A DNA stretch of 64,000 nt from Pseudomonadota bacterium (lineage in GTDB: Bacteria; Desulfobacterota; Desulfobacteria; Desulfobacterales; Desulfobacteraceae), in the NCBI GenBank assembly GCA_018821715.1, contig JAHJLN010000160.1, forward strand, positions 19,923 through 83,922, read 5' to 3'. Within the stretch, counting starts at the first letter, position 1. Each line of letters starts with the position of its first letter. The notes beneath the pieces were generated by a model. It was not told where the DNA came from. It did no database searches and saw only the letters and a program-made list of their open reading frames with translations. Of the stretch, positions 17,365 to 26,390 are shown one piece after another. The position numbers and the translations under genes are program-made.

Positions 17365-17380
17365 TGGCACGTCAATTGCT
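17365..17380 (+). promoter_or_regulatory. Sigma-54 (-24/-12) promoter of the acyl-CoA synthetase / liv operon
   Basis: TGGCAC-GTCAA-TTGCT, a full consensus match 58 bp upstream of the ATG at 17439. The remainder of the 376-bp gap between the activator gene and the synthetase is AT-rich and holds the GGACACATGTCC site at 17288. Confidence 0.87.
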
Positions 17381-17438
17381 AAACTTAAGTCAGAAAGTAA
17401 AGCTTTTTTTTTGATAAATTAAAATCAGAGGGGGTTAA

Positions 17439-19421
17439 ATGTCTGAAGCTTCAAATCCAGCAGGTACTCGATACTATGATACCATGGATACGTTACCCAA
17501 AATATTGCTTTATAATGCCCACGAAAGAAAAGACAGAACCTGCATGCGGGAAAAAGATTTGGGTATCTGGCAAACCTGGACTTGGAGTGAAATGGCCAAG
17601 GAAATTAAAATACTGGCCTGTGCCCTTGCAGCAAAAGGGTTTAAGAGAAATGATAAATTGGGCATCATTGGAAACAATCGAGCCAGATTATATTGGTCCA
17701 TGGCGGCAGCACAATGTCTGGGAGGAATTCCGGTGCCCTTATATCAGGACTCTACCGCCAATGAAATAATCGGTATATTAATTGATTCCGACGTCAGTTT
17801 TATCGTTGTTGAAGATCAGGAACAAGTCGATAAGATACTGGAAATATGGGATAAATGTCCTTTAATTCGCCATGTGGTTTATGAAGATCCCAGAGGAATG
17901 TTTCAATACAACCAGCCCTTTTTAAATGACTTTGAATCCATGATGGCCTTAGGCAGAAGATACGACCGGGAACACCCCGATTTCTTCTTGCAGGAGGTTG
18001 ATAAAGGATCTGGTGAAGATGTGGGGGTTTTCCTGTTCACGTCAGGAACAACTGGAAAACCCAAAGGCGTGGTGATGACCTACAATAATATTATTATTAC
18101 GGCCAGAAACACGATTGAACTTGAGAAGTTATCACAAAAAGATGAACTGATTGCCTACTTGCCCATGGCCTGGGTTGGAGACTATTTATTTTCATTTGCT
18201 CAGTCCTATGTTGCTGGGTTTTGCGTCAATTGTCCTGAAAATACTGAAACCATTGAGGCTGACAGGCGTGAAATCGGGCCGAGCTATTATTTCGGCCCCC
18301 CTCCGATCTGGGAAAATTTGTTGACCCGAATAATGATACGAATGGAAGATGCATTTTGGGTTCAAAAAAAAGTATTTCATTTTTTTATGGGGGTTGCAAA
18401 AAAAACCGGGGCCAGGATCCTAAACAAGGAGTCCGTCTCTTTGTTGGCCCGATGGCTCTATGCTGTCGGAGATATCCTTATTTATGCGCCATTGAAAAAC
18501 GCTTTAGGGATAAGCAATGTACGTCTGGCCTATACAGCCGGTGAAGCCATCGGGCCGGATTTGTTCGATTTTTATCGATCCCTTGGAATCAACATCAAAC
18601 AGCTTTACGGCCAAACAGAAGCCTTTGTTTTTGTCTGTATTCAACCCGACGGCGAAATTTATTCCGACACTGTGGGAATCCCGGCACCCGAGGTGGAGGT
18701 AAAAATCACAAAAAAAGGTGAGGTCATGTATCGCAGCCCGGGTGTTTTTCATTCATACTATAAAAATCCTGAATCAACCGCTGACACAAAAACACCTGAC
18801 GGATGGGTATATACAGGGGATGCAGGTTTTTTCGATGCCCGGGGCCACCTTAAAATCATAGACAGGATTAAGGACGTCGGCAAATTTTCCAGTGGAGAAC
18901 TGTTCGCCCCGAAATACATTGAAAACAAGTTAAAATTTTTCCCCCACATTAAGGAAGTTGTTGCCTTTGGCAATGATCGGGATTTCGCAACGGCTTTTAT
19001 CTGTATCGACATGAATGCGGTCGGTGACTGGGCTGAACGACTCAACCTTTCTTATTCGGGATATGCCAGTCTGGCAGGCCATGAAGCGGTTTACCAATTA
19101 ATCAGAGAATCCATCGAAAAAATGAACAAGGATCTGGCCCTGGACGAGAAGCTGCGCCATTCCCAGGTCAAACGTTTTCTTCTCCTTCATAAAGAACTGG
19201 ATGCCGATGACGGCGAACTGACCCGGACACGAAAAGTCAGGCGTAAATTTATCAATGAAAAATACCCGGTTTTAATTGAAGCACTTTACTCAAATAAAGA
19301 TATTTGCAGATTTGAAGCAAAAGTGAAATTCGAAGATGGGCGAACAGGAATCATAGCAGCAAACTTGAAAATCTGGAAGGCAGCACTATTCGGATCAGAT
19401 GCAGTAAGGGAGGAAAAATGA
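17439..19421 (+). CDS. Long-chain-type acyl-CoA synthetase (AMP-forming)
   Basis: A 660-aa ANL-superfamily ligase that activates a carboxylic acid to its CoA thioester via acyl-AMP. It has the P-loop-like motif LFTSGTTGKPKGVVMTY near residue 203, the LYGQTEAF motif, GWVYTGDAGFFDARGHLKIIDR (A7/A8 region) and FSSGELFAPKYIENKLKF. The length and style match the FadD15-type synthetases often built into liv-type transporter operons. Ribosome site GAGGGGG. Its stop overlaps the LivG start (ATGA), so translation is coupled. This suggests that the acid is activated as it is imported. The substrate is not deducible. Confidence 0.9.
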   Translation: MSEASNPAGTRYYDTMDTLPKILLYNAHERKDRTCMREKDLGIWQTWTWSEMAKEIKILACALAAKGFKRNDKLGIIGNNRARLYWSMAAAQCLGGIPVPLYQDSTANEIIGILIDSDVSFIVVEDQEQVDKILEIWDKCPLIRHVVYEDPRGMFQYNQPFLNDFESMMALGRRYDREHPDFFLQEVDKGSGEDVGVFLFTSGTTGKPKGVVMTYNNIIITARNTIELEKLSQKDELIAYLPMAWVGDYLFSFAQSYVAGFCVNCPENTETIEADRREIGPSYYFGPPPIWENLLTRIMIRMEDAFWVQKKVFHFFMGVAKKTGARILNKESVSLLARWLYAVGDILIYAPLKNALGISNVRLAYTAGEAIGPDLFDFYRSLGINIKQLYGQTEAFVFVCIQPDGEIYSDTVGIPAPEVEVKITKKGEVMYRSPGVFHSYYKNPESTADTKTPDGWVYTGDAGFFDARGHLKIIDRIKDVGKFSSGELFAPKYIENKLKFFPHIKEVVAFGNDRDFATAFICIDMNAVGDWAERLNLSYSGYASLAGHEAVYQLIRESIEKMNKDLALDEKLRHSQVKRFLLLHKELDADDGELTRTRKVRRKFINEKYPVLIEALYSNKDICRFEAKVKFEDGRTGIIAANLKIWKAALFGSDAVREEK

Positions 19422-20275
19422 ATACCGCCATCAAGTATAACGAAACTGTTTTTCAGGGCCTTAGCAGTCCGATAGATGTCTATGCTCGAACCAGATCCCA
19501 AAAAATCGGGGCACCCATTCTTCAAGTCAAAAACGTCAGTTTGTCGTTTGGCGGCGTGGCGGCTCTTGAAGACGTCAGTTTTAACGTAAAAGAACATGAA
19601 CTTTTGGCCATCATCGGTCCCAACGGTGCAGGAAAAAGCTCTATGCTCAATGTTATCAATGGTGTCTACCACCCACAAAAAGGTCAAATTACTTTTTTTG
19701 GCGAAACCCGACATAAGATGAATGCCCATCATTCCGCAGAACAGGGAATAGCCCGAACCTTCCAGAATATAGCGTTGTTTCCGGGTATGACTGTTATTGA
19801 TAATATCATGACCGGACGTAACCTGAAAATGAAGGCTAACTTTTTAGAGCAGGCACTTTATATCGGTAGAGCCAAAAAAGAAGAAATTTACCACCGCCAA
19901 AAAGTAGAAGAAATTCTCGATTTCCTTCATATTCAACCGATTCGGAAGACTCCGGTCGGCAGACTTCCTTATGGTTTGCAAAAGCGCGTCGAACTCGGAA
20001 GGGCTTTGGCAGCCGAACCCAGACTGTTACTTTTGGATGAACCCATGGCCGGTATGAATATGGAAGAAAAGGAGGATATGTGCCGGTTTATTTTAGATGT
20101 AAATGATGAATTGGGAACCACCATCATCCTTATTGAACACGACATGGGTGTGGTGATGGATATTTCCGACCGGGTTGTTGTTCTCAATTACGGCATGAAG
20201 ATTGCGATTGGAACGCCAAAAGCGGTTTGCGAAGATAAGGATGTTATCGAGGCATATTTAGGAGTGAACCCATAG
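19418..20275 (+). CDS. livG: ABC transporter ATP-binding protein, LivG type
   Basis: A 285-aa ATPase of the branched-chain-amino-acid-type (HAAT) importers. Walker A is GPNGAGKSS, the Q-loop region is ARTFQNIALF, the signature is LPYGLQKRVELGRALA, and Walker B is LLLLDEPMAGM. The C-terminal VIEAYLG is typical of LivG. About 35 extra residues precede the ABC domain. The gene overlaps the acyl-CoA synthetase by 4 bp and is followed by livH and livM. By context the cargo is a carboxylic acid rather than leucine. Confidence 0.92.
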   Translation: MNTAIKYNETVFQGLSSPIDVYARTRSQKIGAPILQVKNVSLSFGGVAALEDVSFNVKEHELLAIIGPNGAGKSSMLNVINGVYHPQKGQITFFGETRHKMNAHHSAEQGIARTFQNIALFPGMTVIDNIMTGRNLKMKANFLEQALYIGRAKKEEIYHRQKVEEILDFLHIQPIRKTPVGRLPYGLQKRVELGRALAAEPRLLLLDEPMAGMNMEEKEDMCRFILDVNDELGTTIILIEHDMGVVMDISDRVVVLNYGMKIAIGTPKAVCEDKDVIEAYLGVNP

Positions 20276-20290
20276 TTAAAAGGAATTTTT

Positions 20291-21172
20291 ATGACATTTT
20301 TTTTAGAAGTATTAATCAGCGGGTTATTGTCGGGTGTGATGTACTCTTTGGTTGCCCTTGGACTCGTACTCATTTTCAAGGCTTCGGGAGTTTTTAATTT
20401 TGCACAAGGATCAATGGCGCTTTTTGCAGCACTCACTTTTGTCAGTTTTCTGGAGATGGGAATCAACTTTTGGGTCTGCCTTTTAATGACGATGGGCGTC
20501 ATGGTCATACTGGCTTTTTTGGTCGAAAAATTCATTTTACGCCCTTTGATAAATCAACCCATGATCACCTTGTTTATGGTGACCATTGGATTGGATTTTT
20601 TTCTGGAAGGGTTTGCTCAATTGGCATGGGGAACCCAGGTCCATCGTCTGGATCTGGGCATTCCAAATGACGCCCTTTTCATCTTTGATATCATGATCGG
20701 GAAACAAGACATTTTTATTGCAGTTACAGCCGCCTTCCTTGTATTGGTTTTAACTGTTTTTTTTAACAAAACAAGAATGGGAAGAGCCTTAAGAGCTGTG
20801 GCTGACGACCACCAGGGCGCTATGTCTGTCGGCATACCCTTAAAACATGTTTGGGTGATGGTATGGATTGTGGCCGGATTTGTGGCACTGGTGGCAGGGT
20901 TGGCCTGGGGGAATAGTTTAGGCGTTCAATTTTCATTAAAAACGATTACGTTGAAAGCCATTCCCGTTATTATTCTCGGCGGATTTACTTCAATTTCAGG
21001 AGCCATTGTAGCAGGACTGATCGTCGGAGCCAGTGAAAAGTTAGCCGAGGTTTTTTTAGGACCGTTTGTAGGCGGAGGAATTGAAAATTTTTTCCCTTAC
21101 CTTTTGGCAATTGTCTTTTTATTAATTCGACCGAATGGATTATTCGGGGACGTTCATATTGATAGGGTGTAA
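20291..21172 (+). CDS. livH: ABC transporter permease, LivH type
   Basis: A 293-aa inner-membrane permease with about eight hydrophobic segments. It opens with the LivH pattern LISGLLSGVMYSLVALGLVLIFKASGVFNFAQGSMA and contains the EAA-like loop MGRALRAVADDHQGAMSVGI that docks the ATPases. It lies 15 bp after livG and 3 bp before livM. Confidence 0.93.
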   Translation: MTFFLEVLISGLLSGVMYSLVALGLVLIFKASGVFNFAQGSMALFAALTFVSFLEMGINFWVCLLMTMGVMVILAFLVEKFILRPLINQPMITLFMVTIGLDFFLEGFAQLAWGTQVHRLDLGIPNDALFIFDIMIGKQDIFIAVTAAFLVLVLTVFFNKTRMGRALRAVADDHQGAMSVGIPLKHVWVMVWIVAGFVALVAGLAWGNSLGVQFSLKTITLKAIPVIILGGFTSISGAIVAGLIVGASEKLAEVFLGPFVGGGIENFFPYLLAIVFLLIRPNGLFGDVHIDRV

Positions 21173-21175
21173 ATT

Positions 21176-22240
21176 ATGTTTTACCGAGAAACAGGACAAT
21201 TTAAAACAAGTTACGCAGCAGACAGAGCCATTTTCCCAATACGGCAAGACCTTTATGGCATGGGGATTCTATTGCTCCTTGCCCTGACGGTTCCCTTTTT
21301 TGTAAAAGAGTATTGGCTTTCAGCCATCCTGATACCATTTCTGGTATTTTCACTGGCAGCATTGGGATTAAACATTTTAACCGGGTATGCCGGCCAGTTG
21401 TCTCTGGGAGCCTCCGCCTTCATGGCGGTTGGCGCTTATACCGCCTGGAACATTTCCACCCGCCTTCCCCAAGTCCCCTTGCTGGTATCCTTTATTGCCG
21501 GCGGAATAACGGCAGCGGCTTATGGAATGTTTATCGGGATCCCAAGCCTTCGCATCAAAGGGTTTTACCTGGCGGTTACAAGTCTGGCCGCTGTTTTTTT
21601 AACAGAATGGATTTTCACCCATATTGGATGGTTCTATAATTATGAATTAAGCGCCACCATATCAACTCCGGAAATGGTGATCGCAGGGATCAAGTTTGAT
21701 ACGCCGATTCGAAGATATTACTTGACCTTAATCATCGTCTGTTTAATGGCACTGGCCGCAAAAAATATGATGCGCTGCACCATTGGTCGTGAATTTATGG
21801 CAATAAGGGATATGGATGTTGCCGCCGAGGTTATCGGTATTCGAATGCTGCGTACTAAACTGGTTGCTTTCGGTATCAGTTCATTTTATCTGGGCGTGGC
21901 AGGCGCATTGTACGCTTTTGTCTACCTTCGCTCCGTAAGTGCGGCTTCTTTTGATCTAAGTGAATCTCTGCATATTTTATTTATGATCATCGTCGGGGGT
22001 GTTGGCAGTATTTTAGGCTCTTTTCTAGGAGCAGCCTTTATTTTGCTGATGCCTATTTTTTTAAACCTTGGTGCCCATGCCGTACTCGGCAATTCCATTG
22101 ATCCACAAAATTTAGCCACTCTGGAGCTGATGGTCTTTGGCGGTCTCATCATCTTCTTCTTGATTGCAGAGCCCCACGGCATGGCCAGATTATGGCAAAT
22201 AATAAAAGAGAAGCTGAGGATTTGGCCTTTTCCCCATTAA
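21176..22240 (+). CDS. livM: ABC transporter permease, LivM type
   Basis: A 354-aa permease. The characteristic LivM core LGLNILTGYAGQLSLGASAFMAVGAYTAW begins near residue 62, and the cytoplasmic coupling loop IGREFMAIRDMDVAAEVIGI is near residue 203. About ten transmembrane segments are visible, with a ~40-residue N-terminal extension before the first. It pairs with LivH to form the translocation pore and is followed after about 100 bp by the binding protein gene. Confidence 0.93.
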   Translation: MFYRETGQFKTSYAADRAIFPIRQDLYGMGILLLLALTVPFFVKEYWLSAILIPFLVFSLAALGLNILTGYAGQLSLGASAFMAVGAYTAWNISTRLPQVPLLVSFIAGGITAAAYGMFIGIPSLRIKGFYLAVTSLAAVFLTEWIFTHIGWFYNYELSATISTPEMVIAGIKFDTPIRRYYLTLIIVCLMALAAKNMMRCTIGREFMAIRDMDVAAEVIGIRMLRTKLVAFGISSFYLGVAGALYAFVYLRSVSAASFDLSESLHILFMIIVGGVGSILGSFLGAAFILLMPIFLNLGAHAVLGNSIDPQNLATLELMVFGGLIIFFLIAEPHGMARLWQIIKEKLRIWPFPH

Positions 22241-22343
22241 ATGAAATTAGAAGGTCACCAACCGCATTTTTTTGATAGCCGGATTTTCCGACTGTCTTTT
22301 ATAACCGCTGGAAACAGCATAATTTCCATTAATAGGAGGAAAA

Positions 22344-23669
22344 ATGAAAAGATTTTCAAAATTATTTACAGCCTTGCTTTCTGTCGGTTTCTTGGCTGGA
22401 CTCTTTGTTTCTAACGCGTTTTCGGATTCAACCGATACGCAATTCATTCCCATGGTGACATATAGAATCGGGCCTTACGCCGCCGGAGGGTCTGGAATTA
22501 CAGGCGGTTACATTGACTACCTTTCTTTAATCAATGAACAAGACGGTGGTGTCAATGGTGTCAAGTTTTCCTGGAGTGAATGTGAGACGGAATATAAGAC
22601 ACCGCGAGGGGTGGAATGTTACGAGCGTTTAAAAAACCAAGGTTCGGGAGCTACGGTTTTTAATTTTTTAAGCACCGGCATGACATATGCGGTTCTCGAC
22701 CGCGCAACCACCGATAAGATACCTATCATGTCATTGGGTTACGGCCGCACAGACACGTCTGACGGACGGGTATTTCCCTATATTTTCCCCCTTATTACCA
22801 ACTATTGGAGCCAGAACACTGCTAAAATTAAATATATTGGACAGCAAGAAGGCGGCATGGACAAACTGAAAGGCAAATTAATCGTGAATCTTCACCATGG
22901 CTCAGGTTACGGACGTGAAACCATTCCCATTCTTGATGTACAGGCCAAAAAATACGGGTTTACCGTAAAACATCTTGAAGTGGCCCATCCAGGTGTGGAT
23001 CAAAAATCCCAGTGGCTGCAAATTCGTCAGCTGAAACCGGATTGGGTCATATTGAGAGGATGGGGAATCATGAATCCAACAGCCTTGAAAATGGCTGCCA
23101 ATATTAAATTTCCCGCTAATAAAATCCTGGGTGTCTGGTGGAGCGGGGCTGAAGAAGATGTCAGACCGGCCGGAGATGCAGCCATCGGGTTTCGAGCGGC
23201 TGGATTTCACCCTGCCGGAACAGATTTCCCAGTGTTAAAACAAATTAAAAAAATTCTATATGAAAAAGGGAAAGGTGATCTCAAGGATCAAACCCGAATC
23301 GGCAGCGTCTATCACATCCGGGGGATTATTCACGGGATAGTGACGGCTGAGGCCATTCGTACGGCCCAGGCAAAATTCGGGAACCGGGTTATTACCGGCG
23401 AAGAAATGCAATGGGGATTGGAACACCTTAACATTACAGCCGAACGTATTAAAGAACTGGGTGTTGAAGATATGATGATGCCGCTTAAATTGTCCTGTTT
23501 TGATCATGAAGGAGGAGGGGCTGTCAAAATTATGCGCTGGGACGGCAAGCAGTGGGAGGTTGTATCGGACTGGATTCAATCGGATCAGTCCATTGTCCGA
23601 CCCATGGTTGAAGCATCTGCGGCTAAATATGCCGAAGAAAAAGGTATAACGCTTAGAACCTGTGAGTAG
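22344..23669 (+). CDS. ABC substrate-binding protein of the Liv-type operon
   Basis: A 441-aa exported Peripla_BP_6 protein. The signal peptide (MKRFSKLFTALLSVGFLAGLFV...NAFSD) has a ribosome site AGGAGG. It is a close paralogue of the orphan protein at 8389-9717 and shares SLGYGRTDTSDGRVFPYIF, NYWSQNTAKIKYI and DHEGGG. This family is found with FadD-containing liv operons rather than with true leucine transporters, so an aliphatic or aryl carboxylic acid is the likely ligand. It determines the specificity of the LivGHMF importer in this operon. Confidence 0.9.
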   Translation: MKRFSKLFTALLSVGFLAGLFVSNAFSDSTDTQFIPMVTYRIGPYAAGGSGITGGYIDYLSLINEQDGGVNGVKFSWSECETEYKTPRGVECYERLKNQGSGATVFNFLSTGMTYAVLDRATTDKIPIMSLGYGRTDTSDGRVFPYIFPLITNYWSQNTAKIKYIGQQEGGMDKLKGKLIVNLHHGSGYGRETIPILDVQAKKYGFTVKHLEVAHPGVDQKSQWLQIRQLKPDWVILRGWGIMNPTALKMAANIKFPANKILGVWWSGAEEDVRPAGDAAIGFRAAGFHPAGTDFPVLKQIKKILYEKGKGDLKDQTRIGSVYHIRGIIHGIVTAEAIRTAQAKFGNRVITGEEMQWGLEHLNITAERIKELGVEDMMMPLKLSCFDHEGGGAVKIMRWDGKQWEVVSDWIQSDQSIVRPMVEASAAKYAEEKGITLRTCE

Positions 23670-23711
23670 AACTATCACAAGAATAAGCCTTTGGAAGACA
23701 GGGAAAAAGTT

Positions 23712-24530
23712 ATGATGGATCAAAAACCAATGATTTTATCAGTAAATAATATAGAGGTGATTTACGATCATGTTATTTTGGTCTTAAAGGGTGTATCACT
23801 GGCAGTTTCGCAAGGAAGCATTGTTGCGCTTCTCGGGGCCAATGGCGCCGGTAAAAGCACAACGCTTAAAGCTGTGTCCAAACTGCTGCACTCTGAAAGA
23901 GGAGAACTCACTAAGGGCAAAATTTCTTTCCAGGGCCGGGACACCGACAACCTAAGGCCGCCGGATTTGGTTAAACTAGGCTTGATACAGGTCATGGAAG
24001 GACGTCACTGTTTTGAGCATCTGACCATAGAGGAAAACCTGTTAACCGGGGCTTATACCCGGGCCGACGGTCGACGGGCCATCAAGGAATCATTGGATCT
24101 GGTCTATCATTATTTCCCTAAACTATCGGATCGATGTAATTGCCTTGCCGGTTATACTTCCGGTGGTGAACAGCAAATGACGGCTGTCGGACGGGCGTTA
24201 ATGGCAAATCCTAAATTGATTCTTTTAGATGAACCCTCCATGGGGCTGGCCCCCATGATGGTTGAAGAAATCTTTGAGATCGTTAAAACCCTTAATGAAA
24301 AGGAAGGGGTAAGTGTACTGCTTGCTGAACAGAACACCAATATCGCTCTGGGGTATTCGTCCTATGGGTATATTCTGGAAAACGGCCGTGTTGTTATGGA
24401 AGGCAGGTCTGATGAACTCAGGAATAATGAAGATATCAAAGAATTCTATCTTGGCATGGCCAAAGAAGGGACAAAGAAAAATTTTTGTGATTCAAAGCAT
24501 TACCGCCGCAGAAAACGCTGGCTGGCATAG
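23712..24530 (+). CDS. livF: ABC transporter ATP-binding protein, LivF type
   Basis: About 272 aa. The ORF-track start is a TTG at 23691 with no ribosome site. ATG 23712 has AGGGA seven bases upstream and is preferred. Walker A is GANGAGKST, the signature is TSGGEQQMTAVGRALMANP, and Walker B is LILLDEPSMGLAP. LivF normally ends near EFYLGM. Here a basic Cys-containing tail (KKNFCDSKHYRRRKRWLA) is added, which is unusual. It completes the importer encoded by livG, livH, livM and the binding protein. Confidence 0.9.
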   Translation: MMDQKPMILSVNNIEVIYDHVILVLKGVSLAVSQGSIVALLGANGAGKSTTLKAVSKLLHSERGELTKGKISFQGRDTDNLRPPDLVKLGLIQVMEGRHCFEHLTIEENLLTGAYTRADGRRAIKESLDLVYHYFPKLSDRCNCLAGYTSGGEQQMTAVGRALMANPKLILLDEPSMGLAPMMVEEIFEIVKTLNEKEGVSVLLAEQNTNIALGYSSYGYILENGRVVMEGRSDELRNNEDIKEFYLGMAKEGTKKNFCDSKHYRRRKRWLA

Positions 24531-24573
24531 ATCGTTAAAAAGCCGTTCATAACCGGTAAATAAATTTTCCCAT

Positions 24574-24692
24574 AAAAAATATGACAATGGGCTAACAAAA
24601 AACATGAACAGAACAATTAAATCCCATTACTTGATTTTATTAAATTCACATTTATTCACAATAACCTTTTAAACAACATTGTCATATTTTTT
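24574..24692. repeat. 16-bp perfect inverted repeat spanning 119 bp, between livF and the second ligase gene
   Basis: AAAAAATATGACAATG (24574-24589) and its exact reverse complement CATTGTCATATTTTTT (24677-24692) flank 87 bp of AT-rich, gene-free DNA. It could be a terminator with a long loop, ending in a T-run, or the terminal repeats of a small MITE-like element. Confidence 0.55.
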
Positions 24693-24731
24693 TAACAGCA
24701 TCCAGTAAAATACAAAGAAAGAGGTAAGCAA

Positions 24732-26378
24732 ATGTACAATAGCAAGGTAAGTTTTAACAAGTTGTCTTCTGATTTCAACTGGAAAAATGAGCTGTCGCTG
24801 TTCAGTAAAGATATTTCAAAAGGGTTCAACTTTTCCTTTGAAGCATGCGACAGATATTCGGATTCCGATAAAACAGCCATCTATTGGGAGGACTCACAAG
24901 GCAACCGTGAGAGTATCTCCCACCAAAAACTCAGTAGCCTGTCGGATCGCGTGGCTGTTGCACTGCAAAATCAAGGTGCAAAACCCGGGGACAGGATCGC
25001 AACCCTGATGCCGCGGATACCCGAACTTTATGCAACGCTTCTGGCGATCTGGAAAATCGGTGCTGTTTATGTTCCGCTATTTACCGCCTTCGGACCTGAA
25101 GCAATCTTCCACCGCCTTGAATCCAGCCGGACTCGATTTCTTTTCACTCACGGACGGTTTCGAAAAAATGTGAGCAATGACATCCCTGATTTGGAAAAAA
25201 TCATTGTAGTGCAACCGGAAGATGACACTTCCCACCCCAAGGAAGTGGATTTTTATGAAATGATCCAGGCAAGTTCCGGAAAACCCGATCTGGCAACCGT
25301 ACTGCCGGACGACCTGGCCATTATCCTGTATACCTCTGGGTCAACCGGCATGCCCAAAGGCGCGATGCTCAGTTATAAATTTTTTATTTTCCATGTGCCC
25401 TATCTGCGTTATGCCGTTTGGCTTAAGCCGGAGGATAACTTCTGGTGCGCTGCTGACCCGGCCTGGGCCTATGGCCTTTTGCACACCTTTGTGCCGTTAA
25501 CACTAGGCAATTCCATTCTCGTGGATGAATCGCTCTTCACTCCGGAGAGATGTTATCAACTGCTTGAGCGGTACAATATTTCAAATTTTGCTTACGCCCC
25601 TACTGCCTTTAGAGCCTTGGCCGCTGCGGGCAGTAAACTGCGTCGCCAGTATGACATCCGGCTGAGGGCCATCAGCAGTGCCGGCGAACCGTTAAACGCT
25701 GATACAGTGACGTGGGCCATTGAAAATTTTGGTGTGCCCATCCACGATCACTACGGATTTACCGAAGCCGGCATGCAGGTGAACAATTACAATTGCTGCA
25801 AAATGGAAACACGCCCCGGGTCCATGGGCTTTCCGGTTCCCTGGCATCGTGCAGCCTTAATTGATGCACAAGGACAGGTGTGCGATGGCCTGGAACCTTC
25901 AAGATTAGGAGTGCACAAAGATGAATATGGAACCTATTTCAAAGGATATTGGGAGGAGGAACAAAAGACTCGTTCATCTTATGTGGGAGATTGGCTTGTG
26001 CCGGGAGACATTGCCTGGAAAGATTCGGATGGATATTTCTGGTTTGAAGGCCGGAATGATGATGTCATCTCCAGCGCAGGTTTCAGGATCGGACCTGTAG
26101 AAGTGGAAAATTCCCTGATGGGCCATGAGGCTGTCATGGAAGCGGCCGTGGTCGGGACACCTGATCCGGCAAAGGGAGAAATTGTAACTGCCTACGTTGT
26201 TTTGAAACCCGGATTTCAAGGATCTGAAGAATTGGCAAGACAGATCAGTTTATTTGTCAAACAGACCTTGAGCAAACACCAGTATCCCCGCAAAATCGAA
26301 TTTGTGAATGAACTGCCCAAGACACCCAGCGGAAAAATCCAGCGGTTTAAGCTGCGTGCCTTGGCACTACAGGCATAA
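24732..26378 (+). CDS. Acyl-CoA synthetase (AMP-forming), acetyl/benzoate-CoA-ligase-like
   Basis: A 548-aa ANL ligase distinct from the FadD-type enzyme at the head of the operon. Motifs are ILYTSGSTGMPKGAMLSY (A3), DHYGFTEAGM (A5), YFWFEGRNDDVISSAGFRIGPVEVE (A8) and the C-terminal catalytic Lys in TPSGKIQRFKLRAL (A10). The pattern resembles medium-chain/acetyl- and benzoate-CoA ligases. It lies 200 bp after livF, 12 bp before the racemase-like gene. Two different ligases in one operon suggest two related acids or an upstream acid plus a breakdown product. Ribosome site AAAGAGGTAAGCAA. Confidence 0.88.
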   Translation: MYNSKVSFNKLSSDFNWKNELSLFSKDISKGFNFSFEACDRYSDSDKTAIYWEDSQGNRESISHQKLSSLSDRVAVALQNQGAKPGDRIATLMPRIPELYATLLAIWKIGAVYVPLFTAFGPEAIFHRLESSRTRFLFTHGRFRKNVSNDIPDLEKIIVVQPEDDTSHPKEVDFYEMIQASSGKPDLATVLPDDLAIILYTSGSTGMPKGAMLSYKFFIFHVPYLRYAVWLKPEDNFWCAADPAWAYGLLHTFVPLTLGNSILVDESLFTPERCYQLLERYNISNFAYAPTAFRALAAAGSKLRRQYDIRLRAISSAGEPLNADTVTWAIENFGVPIHDHYGFTEAGMQVNNYNCCKMETRPGSMGFPVPWHRAALIDAQGQVCDGLEPSRLGVHKDEYGTYFKGYWEEEQKTRSSYVGDWLVPGDIAWKDSDGYFWFEGRNDDVISSAGFRIGPVEVENSLMGHEAVMEAAVVGTPDPAKGEIVTAYVVLKPGFQGSEELARQISLFVKQTLSKHQYPRKIEFVNELPKTPSGKIQRFKLRALALQA

Positions 26379-26390
26379 GGAGATCTGCAT

